DNA from: Aquificaceae bacterium
Lineage (GTDB): Bacteria; Aquificota; Aquificia; Aquificales; Aquificaceae
Direction of reading: 5' to 3'
Assembly: GCA_015490115.1 (NCBI GenBank)
Contig: WFYM01000182.1
Location: forward strand, 1 to 12,385
Length of the DNA: 12,385 nucleotides
Position 1 is the first letter of the stretch. Each line of letters opens with the position of its first letter. The translations under genes and the position numbers were made by a program. Positions 7,658 through 12,385 of this stretch are shown in pieces. The notes beneath the pieces were generated by a model. It was not told the origin of the DNA, made no database searches, and worked only from the letters and a program-made list of their open reading frames with translations.

Positions 7658-7730
7658 AATCCACCCCCTTTCTGATCCAGATCATGTGATTTAATTCATG
7701 TTAATAAACATATACTCTCAAAAGAAAAAG
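7658..7730 (-). promoter_or_regulatory. AT-rich leader of the molybdoenzyme operon with two palindromes and a direct repeat
   Basis: This 73-nt gap lies between the DUF2249-DUF1858 gene and the catalytic-subunit gene, both on the - strand. It contains TGATC-CA-GATCA (7673-7684), which includes the FNR core TGAT-N4-ATCA but lacks the outer T and A. It also contains ATGTT-N4-AACAT (7698-7711), a perfect palindrome. TCATGT occurs twice in the same orientation, at 7682-7687 and 7696-7701, 14 nt apart. On the - strand TTGAGA (7721-7716) is a possible -35, but no convincing -10 sits at the right distance. The palindromes are seen directly. A role as operator for a Crp/Fnr-type or other regulator is inference. 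The gene may also be reached by read-through from upstream. Confidence 0.4.
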
Positions 7731-8207
7731 TCAAGGGAAAGCTTTTTTCATTTGAAGTTTCCTGAGTTCCTCGAGAAGCTCCCTGAACCTCTCGTCGGAG
7801 AGACCCCTTATCCTTTTTGCCTGCTTTAAGGTGACGGTGTAAGGAAGTATCCTCCTCAGGATCGGGTTCTTAAGAGGGGTAAAACCGTATTTTATAAGTA
7901 TATCTAAAGCCTCAGGATACCTATCGAGGAGCTTTCCTACGTTCGTGTTCTCGTCTATCACGAACTCCCCTTCAAGATCCTCCCTGTGGACGGGTTTTCC
8001 CGACTTCCATATCCTTAGGAGGTAGCCCTCCTTTACCCTCTTCAGCTCGTAGCTGTAGCCGAGTTCCCTCAGCCTGGGAAGCAGGTGGACGAAGGGTCTC
8101 GAACCAAGGACCTCAAGCACCTCACCCTCTTTGAGATCTTCAAGGGCTTTCGTTATCTTTATGAGGGGCTGGGGAGGTTCTAAGTCCCTTACGTCCAAGA
8201 AAGGCAT
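7731..8207 (-). CDS. DUF2249-DUF1858 fusion protein
   Basis: A 158-aa soluble protein of two small domains. Residues 1-68 are a DUF2249 (SirA/TusA-like fold) domain, recognised from LDVRDLEPPQPL at the start, the ALEDLKEGEVLEV segment, and FVHLLPRLRELGYSYEL. Residues 81-133 are a DUF1858 domain, from FVIDENTNVGKLLDRYPEAL, then LIKYGFTPLKNPILRR and TVTLKQAKRIRGL. A charged helix of about 20 residues follows. Both domains are common near hemerythrin, nitric-oxide and denitrification genes and in proteins linked to Fe-S repair, but neither has a firmly known reaction. The gene lies just upstream of and parallel to the molybdoenzyme operon, and is divergent from the radical-SAM gene. TAAAAT on the - strand 12 bases before the ATG is a candidate -10, which would leave a very short leader. 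MPFLDVRDLEPP is the usual family start. Confidence 0.8.
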   Translation of the reverse strand: MPFLDVRDLEPPQPLIKITKALEDLKEGEVLEVLGSRPFVHLLPRLRELGYSYELKRVKEGYLLRIWKSGKPVHREDLEGEFVIDENTNVGKLLDRYPEALDILIKYGFTPLKNPILRRILPYTVTLKQAKRIRGLSDERFRELLEELRKLQMKKAFP

Positions 8208-8264
8208 TCTGAGTAGATTTTACCACATGGGAATAGATTTATATACGTAAGGAGAGTAAGCTGG
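8208..8264. promoter_or_regulatory. Divergent promoter region between DUF2249-DUF1858 and radical-SAM genes
   Basis: These 57 bases separate two divergently transcribed units. On the - strand TAAAAT (complement of 8216-8221) is a possible -10 for the DUF2249 gene. On the + strand TTTATATA (8238-8244 region) is a possible -10 for the rightward unit, followed by GGAGAG at 8251-8256, 8 bases before an ATG at 8265. No good -35 was found for either, so the promoter assignment rests on position and AT-richness. Confidence 0.35.
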
Positions 8265-8321
8265 ATGGCGAGGAAGAGGGTTCCCTTTCGGAAACTTTTA
8301 AGGGTTTTCCTATGGGATTGA
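8265..8321 (+). CDS. Possible 18-residue leader-type small ORF
   Basis: ATG at 8265 opens the peptide MARKRVPFRKLLRVFLWD, which ends with TGA at 8319-8321. GGAGAG lies 8 bases upstream, a better ribosome site than that of many genes in this window. The stop lies inside the first codons of the radical-SAM gene, whose ATG is at 8312, so translation of the small ORF could feed the downstream start. The peptide is basic and resembles nothing I know. It could be a real micropeptide, a translational coupling device, or chance. Confidence 0.25.
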   Translation: MARKRVPFRKLLRVFLWD

Positions 8322-8929
8322 AGATCGCAAGCTTCCTTACTACTTCGAGGGAGGTCCCGAAAAAGTGGAGCTTGGCGGTGTTCCTGAAGGGTTGCAATTT
8401 CAAGTGCAAGCACTGTTACAACTGGAGGCTAGTGACGGATTCCGAGGGGACTGAGGTGAGTGAGGAGGAGATAATAAATGAAATAAAGACCCTTCCCTTC
8501 CTCGAGTGTGTGGTCATATCCGGAGGTGAGCCTACGGTGAGCTCTCTTAAGAGCCTCGTTGATTTTGTCTGCAGTATAAAGGAGGTGAGGCCGGACATTA
8601 AGGTTAGGATAGACACAAACGGTTCCAACCCGGAGATTTTGAAGGAGCTAAAGAAGGTCGTTGACGGCTTCGCTGTTGACATAAAAGCTCCCCTTGAAAA
8701 GCCTGAGCTTTACTCTTACACAGTAGGAGCGGATGTGGACGTAGAAAAGGTTAAGGAGAGTGTGAGCTTGGCGGACGGTATGCCCCTTACCATATACAGG
8801 ACGCCCAAGTTCCCTTGGCTCAAAGAGAATGACATAGCCCTCATAGAGAGGTTCACAAAGAGGCTGAAATCACCTTGGTTCCTTAACGAGTTCTTTGAGG
8901 TACCTAACTGTCCCTTTAATGCTCTTTGA
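8312..8929 (+). CDS. Radical SAM protein, anaerobic ribonucleotide-reductase activase type (NrdG2-like)
   Basis: The 205-aa protein carries the radical-SAM signature C28-x3-C32-x2-C35 (GCNFKCKHCYNW), which binds the [4Fe-4S] cluster used to cleave S-adenosylmethionine. VVISGGEPT (67-75) is the SAM-binding GGE motif. RIDTNGSNPEIL and DGFAVDIKAP follow in the order expected for the NrdG2/pyruvate-formate-lyase-activase-like group. Members of this group activate glycyl-radical enzymes, usually anaerobic NrdD. No glycyl-radical enzyme gene is present in the window, so the partner is unknown. AAGGG lies about 7 bases before the ATG. An Rrf2 regulator gene follows on the same strand after 19 nt and may be co-transcribed. 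The length is slightly below the usual 220-240 residues. Confidence 0.8.
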   Translation: MGLKIASFLTTSREVPKKWSLAVFLKGCNFKCKHCYNWRLVTDSEGTEVSEEEIINEIKTLPFLECVVISGGEPTVSSLKSLVDFVCSIKEVRPDIKVRIDTNGSNPEILKELKKVVDGFAVDIKAPLEKPELYSYTVGADVDVEKVKESVSLADGMPLTIYRTPKFPWLKENDIALIERFTKRLKSPWFLNEFFEVPNCPFNAL

Positions 8930-8940
8930 GTAGAGTATAT

Positions 8941-8953
8941 ATCATATTATGAT
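8941..8953. promoter_or_regulatory. Palindrome over the start of the Rrf2 gene
   Basis: ATCAT-ATT-ATGAT is a perfect inverted repeat with five-base arms, and its right arm contains the first ATG of the Rrf2 gene. It lies in an AT-rich 19-nt gap after the radical-SAM stop codon. It might be an autoregulatory operator or reduce translation, but short AT-rich palindromes arise easily by chance. Confidence 0.25.
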
Positions 8954-9386
8954 GATTTACTCAGATACGGTGAGGTACGCCCTCCTGGCGCTTGCCTACC
9001 TCGCTTACAACAGGGAAAGGCTCGTTAAGGCGAACGAGATAGCGAAAGCCCAGAACATACCAAAGCCCTTCCTTTCCAAGATCCTCCACGAACTCGCCAA
9101 GAAGGGAGTCCTCCGCTCGGTAAAGGGTCCGAAAGGCGGATTCGCCCTCAAGGTGGACCCTAAAGAGCTTTCTATGTGGGACGTCGTGGTTTTAATGGGT
9201 GAGGAAAGCAAGTTCGACACCTGCGTCCTTATACCCGACAAGTGCGAGACCTTCGAGGCGGACCCTTGCGTGATACACGACAGGTGGGAGAAGCTGAAAA
9301 AGAGGATAATCGAGTTCTTGAAGGAAACTACGATAGAGGACCTCGTGAGCGTAGAGGAGAGGCACGTCAGGTCCTTGACAACTTAA
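8949..9386 (+). CDS. Rrf2-family transcriptional regulator, probable Fe-S sensor
   Basis: The 145-aa protein begins with the Rrf2 start (YSDTVRYALLALAYLA). It has a winged helix-turn-helix with IPKPFLSKILHELAKKGVLR (37-56) and the wing SVKGPKGGFAL. Three cysteines, C92, C99 and C107, follow in the pattern C-x6-C-x7-C-x2-H (H110). This resembles Rrf2 members such as IscR/NsrR that hold an Fe-S cluster and respond to iron-sulfur status, nitric oxide or redox, although the spacing differs from the C-x5-C-x5-C of IscR. It is therefore a candidate controller of the neighbouring hemerythrin and molybdoenzyme genes, which is inference from proximity. Two ATG codons stand in tandem at 8949 and 8952, and no clear Shine-Dalgarno is visible. 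The 3' end overlaps the convergent membrane-protein gene by 20 nt. Confidence 0.85.
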   Translation: MMIYSDTVRYALLALAYLAYNRERLVKANEIAKAQNIPKPFLSKILHELAKKGVLRSVKGPKGGFALKVDPKELSMWDVVVLMGEESKFDTCVLIPDKCETFEADPCVIHDRWEKLKKRIIEFLKETTIEDLVSVEERHVRSLTT

Positions 9387-10575
9387 CGTAGATAAAGATC
9401 CCTCTGAGGATGTTCGCCGTAAGGAGCAGGAAGGAGAGGAGGTAAAGGAGAAGACAAGTGCCGAGGACTATCTCACCGAAGGCTAAAGAAGTAAGGAAGG
9501 AGGCGATGGCAATAATGTGAAGGCTGTAGTGTAGCCATATTACCCTCTGACCTATCACCTCGTGCATGGTAGGTGCTTTGCTAATACCCTTGTTGGTGAG
9601 GTGGAGCCAAACGAGAAAAGGGATTATCCTGTACATCATAGCCATTATTACAGTCTGGGCGAAGCTCCCGAAGAAAAACAGGAACAAAATGAAGAGGTCC
9701 CAGCTCTGCCTCCTTACGGGAAACAAGAGGGAGGAGACAAGAAGCAGGACCATGGCGAGATACCAGAGGTAAACGAGGGGATCCCTTATCTTCCTCCTTC
9801 TATTCATCAGGTTCCTCACGGTCACGAGGCTAAAGACAGAGGTAAGAAGGGCTATGAAGATGTCTGGGGCGAGGGCTTTCGGAAATAGGAGCTTTGCAAA
9901 GAGAAGGGTGGTAAGGGCTGGCGGGAGGTGCCGGCTTATGAGACTGGGATACGGGGGTGTTACGAAGAACATCTCAACGACCTGAAAGGCTACCGAAATG
10001 ACGAGCAGGGTCACCCAACCGATGAGCATGAAGCTAAGGTGTAGTTCAAGAAGGTAAGCTTGGCTGAGTCCGAGACGCTCTCCCAAACCAAAGAGGAGAA
10101 GTATCCCCATGAGGATCCCGATCCCGAGGTTCAAAAGGACGAACTTCATACCCCTCGAGGTGGGCGTGTAGCTCTTCAGCTTCAAAAGGGGCGGTAGGGT
10201 GAACGTGAGGAAAAGCCCGAACCCTGCAAAGGTAACAACCCCTCCGAAAAGAAGCGTTCCCACTCCCGCAAAGCCAAAAACCATAAGGAGGGTCCCGAAG
10301 AGGAGCAGGAGGTGAACTAAGGTAGCTTTGAGGAGCGGTCTCTCTATTAAAGCTCCGGCTACGACCGGGATCATCTGGAAAAGGGCACCCACCATCGTCA
10401 TCCCGGCAAAGCCGAGCGTGTAGGTGTGGATTATGGCCGGGAGGCTGAGTTTCCCCGTGAGGAACATGTAGACGCTGAGGAGGATCCCGAAAACACCGAA
10501 GAGACAAGCTGTGGCGAAGAAGCGGGCTACTATGCTGAAGGGCGGGAGGAAGAGGAGGTTTAAACTTCCCGTCAT
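9367..10575 (-). CDS. Polytopic membrane protein, haem-copper-oxidase subunit I-like or NnrS-like
   Basis: The 402-aa protein is very hydrophobic, with about 11-12 predicted transmembrane helices. Histidines sit in or near helices: H50 in IIHTYTLGFAGMTMVGALFQ, which continues with MIP, H88, H179 in LHLSFMLIGW, H325, H338, H349 and H353 (WLHYSLHII). The H-x(6-8)-G...Q-x-x-P segment resembles the haem-ligating second helix of haem-copper oxidase subunit I and related single-subunit proteins. I do not see the complete high-spin haem/CuB set (H-x3-Y/H, HH, H-x-H), so I do not call it an oxidase. Proteins of this kind near hemerythrin and DUF2249 genes are often tied to nitric-oxide handling. The start overlaps the stop of the hemerythrin gene (ATGA), so they form one operon. 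The 3' end overlaps the Rrf2 gene by 20 nt. Confidence 0.65.
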   Translation of the reverse strand: MTGSLNLLFLPPFSIVARFFATACLFGVFGILLSVYMFLTGKLSLPAIIHTYTLGFAGMTMVGALFQMIPVVAGALIERPLLKATLVHLLLLFGTLLMVFGFAGVGTLLFGGVVTFAGFGLFLTFTLPPLLKLKSYTPTSRGMKFVLLNLGIGILMGILLLFGLGERLGLSQAYLLELHLSFMLIGWVTLLVISVAFQVVEMFFVTPPYPSLISRHLPPALTTLLFAKLLFPKALAPDIFIALLTSVFSLVTVRNLMNRRRKIRDPLVYLWYLAMVLLLVSSLLFPVRRQSWDLFILFLFFFGSFAQTVIMAMMYRIIPFLVWLHLTNKGISKAPTMHEVIGQRVIWLHYSLHIIAIASFLTSLAFGEIVLGTCLLLYLLSFLLLTANILRGIFIYVKLSRT

Positions 10576-11006
10576 ACCTCACCGAGTTGGGAGAGCCTCT
10601 CCACCACCTCCTCTCTGTCGAGGTGCTGATCCGACATAGGGTAGAGTATCTGCTCTTCTTTCATGTTGTGTTGCTGTATGAGAACCATAAGGGACTCTCC
10701 GACCGAAAGGAACTCCTCCTTGTTCCTGTTTCTTAGAGCCTCCTCGAGCCTCTCAAGCATCTCCCTCACCTGCTGGTGTTCGAACCTCATCACCTGCGTA
10801 GGTCCCATGGTGATACCTGTCCTCGCCTCGAACTCCGGAAAGAGGATCTCCTCCTCCTTCCTGAAGTGGAGAAGGGTCTTCTCCTTGAAAGTGCTGAAGT
10901 GCTTCTCCGCTTCTTCCCACTTTCCTTCGGAAACAGCTTTCTCAGCGTCCGCGTAAAACCGGTCGCACTTTCTGTGTTCCTCGGTAAGATACTGAGTTAT
11001 GAACAT
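10572..11006 (-). CDS. Hemerythrin-like HHE cation-binding protein
   Basis: The 144-aa protein is a four-helix bundle with the HHE-domain metal ligands in order. H11 lies in TEEHRKCDRFYAD, H47 and E51 in LLHFRKEEEILFPEFE, H77 in RFEHQQVREML, and H113 and E117 in QQHNMKEEQILYP. Such proteins bind a di-iron centre and carry or sense oxygen or nitric oxide, or take part in Fe-S repair. The variant without an N-terminal regulator domain is typical of small cytoplasmic hemerythrins. A strong ribosome site GGAGGAG sits about 5 bases before the ATG. It is the first gene of a two-gene operon with the membrane protein, and a perfect palindrome covers its probable transcription start. Confidence 0.9.
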   Translation of the reverse strand: MFITQYLTEEHRKCDRFYADAEKAVSEGKWEEAEKHFSTFKEKTLLHFRKEEEILFPEFEARTGITMGPTQVMRFEHQQVREMLERLEEALRNRNKEEFLSVGESLMVLIQQHNMKEEQILYPMSDQHLDREEVVERLSQLGEV

Positions 11007-11017
11007 AACACTCCTCC

Positions 11018-11041
11018 ATAAGTGAACACTTATTTAATATA
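11018..11041 (-). promoter_or_regulatory. Promoter -10 and operator-like palindrome of the hemerythrin operon
   Basis: On the - strand TATATT (11041-11036) is a good -10 candidate. Two bases downstream starts ATAAGTG-AA-CACTTAT (11018-11033), a perfect inverted repeat with seven-base arms. Such a site lying across the expected transcription start would suit a repressor, and the nearby Rrf2 protein is a natural candidate, which is inference. The matching -35 region is weak. The ribosome site GGAGGAG follows directly. Confidence 0.5.
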
Positions 11042-11091
11042 CATCACCTCTTTATGAGGAAAAGTCCCTCTCTATGTGGGTATTATAGCGT

Positions 11092-11097
11092 TATAAT
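11092..11097 (+). promoter_or_regulatory. Perfect -10 element (TATAAT) for the NIL-GH130 operon
   Basis: TATAAT ends 10 bases before the ATG at 11108. Transcription would start near 11104, leaving only about 4 bases of leader. No purine-rich ribosome site lies between, so a leaderless or near-leaderless mRNA is suggested. No clear -35 or extended -10 was found. TATTAT at 11081-11086 is a weaker alternative. Confidence 0.5.
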
Positions 11098-11107
11098 CTT
11101 TACCACC

Positions 11108-11350
11108 ATGAACGCTGTAAGGTTTCAGCTCATATACCCTGAAAAGCTCGTAAAGGAGCCGATAATATGTATGGTGTGCAAGAGGTTCAACGTAGTTTTG
11201 AACATAAGGACCGCGAAGGTAACTCAGGACACGGGTGTGCTTACGGTGGAGATCGAGGGAGATCCGGAGGAGATAGAGAAGGCTATAAAGTTCATGGAGG
11301 AGAGGGGGATCAGTGTCCAGCCAATAGAGGGTCAGATATTCACAGAGTGA
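11108..11350 (+). CDS. Stand-alone NIL-domain protein (80 aa)
   Basis: The NIL domain is a small ferredoxin-like alpha/beta fold found at the end of methionine-importer ATPases and in some ferredoxin-like sulfur-metabolism proteins, where it probably binds a ligand or a partner. Here it stands alone. AVRFQLIYPEKLVKEPIIC opens the domain (3-21), and GVLTVEIEGDPEEIEKAIKF is the characteristic centre (43-62). It ends with MEERGISVQPIE. A C21-x2-C24 pair lies in the first helix. I chose the ATG at 11108 because the domain starts three residues later and a perfect -10 lies just upstream. The earlier in-frame ATG at 11054 would put the -10 inside the gene and add an unrelated 18-residue stretch. 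The GH130 gene follows after 15 bases. Confidence 0.75.
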   Translation: MNAVRFQLIYPEKLVKEPIICMVCKRFNVVLNIRTAKVTQDTGVLTVEIEGDPEEIEKAIKFMEERGISVQPIEGQIFTE

Positions 11351-11365
11351 GCAGGAGGTATGATC

Positions 11366-12385
11366 ATGGTCCTCGACAGGAGATACTGGGAAGAGATTAA
11401 CTACAAAGCCGGAAAAAGGAGGAGGTTCGAAACCGTCGACCTTGTTGAGAGGCTCTATACTATAACACCGGAGCAGATAAGGATAGAGAACCACCCCATA
11501 GAGAGACCGATAACAGCCTTCAACCCCTCCATGAGGATAGAGGGGGACAGTCTGAGGATATTCGCGAGGGTGACCCTCGGCTACTACACCTACGCGAGTG
11601 CCATTGCGGAGTTTCAAGTTCCCTTCGAGGACGTCTTGGAAGGAAGGAGGAGGGACTTCGAAGCGGTCCTTTCCGTCATACCCTCGAACAGCTACGACTT
11701 TTGGGGTGTTGAAGATCCCAGGGTCTACGAGATAGACGGAAAGCTCTTCATGACCTACTGCGGAAGGACGGTAAGCTACTTCTACCCTGAGAGGAAGACC
11801 GAAAGGACCCTCCCCGTCACGGCTGTTTACAAGGACGGAGAGTGGAAGAAGATAGCGGTCTTCAGGATGCAGGACGAGCTGAGGAGCTTCGTGATAAGCG
11901 ACAAGAACGCCTTTATGGTGAAGGCGAGACACCTTTACCTCTTCCACAGGATACACATGCTGAACGAAAAATATTACCTCAGCGTCTGCAGGATACCCGA
12001 AGGTGTCCTCGACCTTGACAGCTTCGAGGAGATACTGATAGGCGAGAACATAACGGTCCTCGAGGAGCAGGCGGACTTCGAGGTAAAGCTCGGCTGGGCT
12101 ACACCTCCTGTTAAGGTGAACGACGAGTTCCTCGTCCTCATACACGCTGTGGACAGGTTCATGGGTGTATACAGGGTCTTCGCGGTGCTGATGAATCAGG
12201 AGGGACTGTTTACAGCTATCACACCTTTCTACATAATGGAGCCGAGGGAGATATACGAGATCTACGGGGACAGACCTTACGTCGTATTCCCCTGCGGAGC
12301 GGACTTGAAAGACGGCTACCTCTACATATCCTACGGCGGGGCTGACTCGGTAATATGCATAGGGAGGATAGAACTCGACAAGCTC
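11366..12385 (+). CDS. GH130-family glycoside phosphorylase/hydrolase (3' end outside window)
   Basis: The reading frame stays open to the window edge, 340 codons. The fold is a five-bladed beta propeller of the GH130 family, whose members mostly phosphorolyse beta-mannosides. Family marks are ITAFNPSMRIEGDSLRIFAR early (a basic substrate/phosphate patch), FWGVEDPRVYEIDGKLFMTY, whose Asp is the general acid of the family, KLGWATPPVKVNDEFLVLIH, YGDRPYVVFPCGADLKDGY, and YISYGGADSVICIGRIELDKL (read as two overlapping stretches) at the visible end. AGGAGG at 11353-11358 is only one base from the ATG at 11360 but seven from the ATG at 11366. The start is therefore MVLDRRYWEE at 11366. The substrate cannot be told. 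It is in an operon with the NIL gene, 15 nt apart. A long open antisense frame (11072-12145) is only its shadow. Confidence 0.85.
   Translation, partial: MVLDRRYWEEINYKAGKRRRFETVDLVERLYTITPEQIRIENHPIERPITAFNPSMRIEGDSLRIFARVTLGYYTYASAIAEFQVPFEDVLEGRRRDFEAVLSVIPSNSYDFWGVEDPRVYEIDGKLFMTYCGRTVSYFYPERKTERTLPVTAVYKDGEWKKIAVFRMQDELRSFVISDKNAFMVKARHLYLFHRIHMLNEKYYLSVCRIPEGVLDLDSFEEILIGENITVLEEQADFEVKLGWATPPVKVNDEFLVLIHAVDRFMGVYRVFAVLMNQEGLFTAITPFYIMEPREIYEIYGDRPYVVFPCGADLKDGYLYISYGGADSVICIGRIELDKL

Noticed and set aside
7721..7730. T-rich run on the - strand after the DUF2249-DUF1858 stop as a terminator
   Set aside because: No stable GC-rich hairpin precedes the run, so an intrinsic terminator is not supported.
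11054..11107. N-terminal extension of the NIL protein from the ATG at 11054
   Set aside because: No ribosome site precedes it, the added residues do not fit the domain, and a perfect TATAAT would fall inside the gene.
11360..11365. ATG at 11360 as start of the GH130 gene
   Set aside because: It is one base from AGGAGG, too close for initiation. The in-frame ATG at 11366 is seven bases away.
11072..12145. A 357-codon open frame on the - strand
   Set aside because: It is the antisense of the GH130 gene and ends opposite the NIL gene. The + strand frame has clear GH130 motifs and an AGGAGG site, while the antisense product has none and low-complexity composition.
1..12385. A CRISPR array expected near cas2 and cas6
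   Set aside because: No regularly spaced direct repeats of 24-37 bases were seen. Gaps between genes are too short to hold an array.

Overview
The window is gene-dense and bacterial, with no stretch over about 110 bases lacking a gene. Arginine is mostly AGG, isoleucine is often ATA, and the proteins are rich in Lys/Glu. Together with a periplasmic nitrate/nitrite-type molybdoenzyme and Cas6/Cas2, this suggests a thermophilic, probably Aquificota-like, anaerobic or microaerophilic bacterium. The taxonomic call is inference only. No tRNA, rRNA, insertion sequence or CRISPR array was seen.

Left edge (1-1588): the 3' part of cas2 on the + strand, overlapped by a second + strand gene (212-928) whose N-terminal half looks like a divergent Cas1. 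It converges on, and overlaps by 159 nt, a complete cas6 on the - strand.

Centre (1598-7657, - strand): a tight four-gene operon for a periplasmic type II DMSO-reductase-family enzyme. It encodes a 1155-aa Tat-exported Mo-bisMGD catalytic subunit most like NxrA/NarG-type enzymes, a 378-aa four-cluster Fe-S subunit, a 277-aa secreted haem-b subunit of the EbdC/SerC/NxrC type, and a TorD/NarJ-like chaperone. cas6 follows the chaperone stop codon after only 9 nt, so it is positioned as the last gene of this respiratory operon. No membrane quinol-oxidising subunit is encoded here. Upstream on the same strand (7731-8207) is a DUF2249-DUF1858 fusion. The 73-nt gap before the catalytic gene is AT-rich and holds two palindromes and a direct repeat.

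Right of centre (8265-9386, + strand): a possible 18-codon ORF, a radical-SAM NrdG2-type activase and an Rrf2-family regulator with three cysteines. On the - strand (9367-11006) lie a hemerythrin-like HHE protein and, coupled by ATGA, a polytopic membrane protein resembling haem-copper oxidase subunit I or NnrS-like proteins. DUF2249, HHE, Rrf2 and such membrane proteins often accompany nitrate/nitric-oxide metabolism. The central region therefore reads as a nitrate/nitrite respiration and reactive-nitrogen module.

Right edge (11108-12385, + strand): an 80-aa stand-alone NIL-domain protein with a perfect TATAAT just before its start codon, then a GH130-family glycoside phosphorylase/hydrolase gene that runs off the window.
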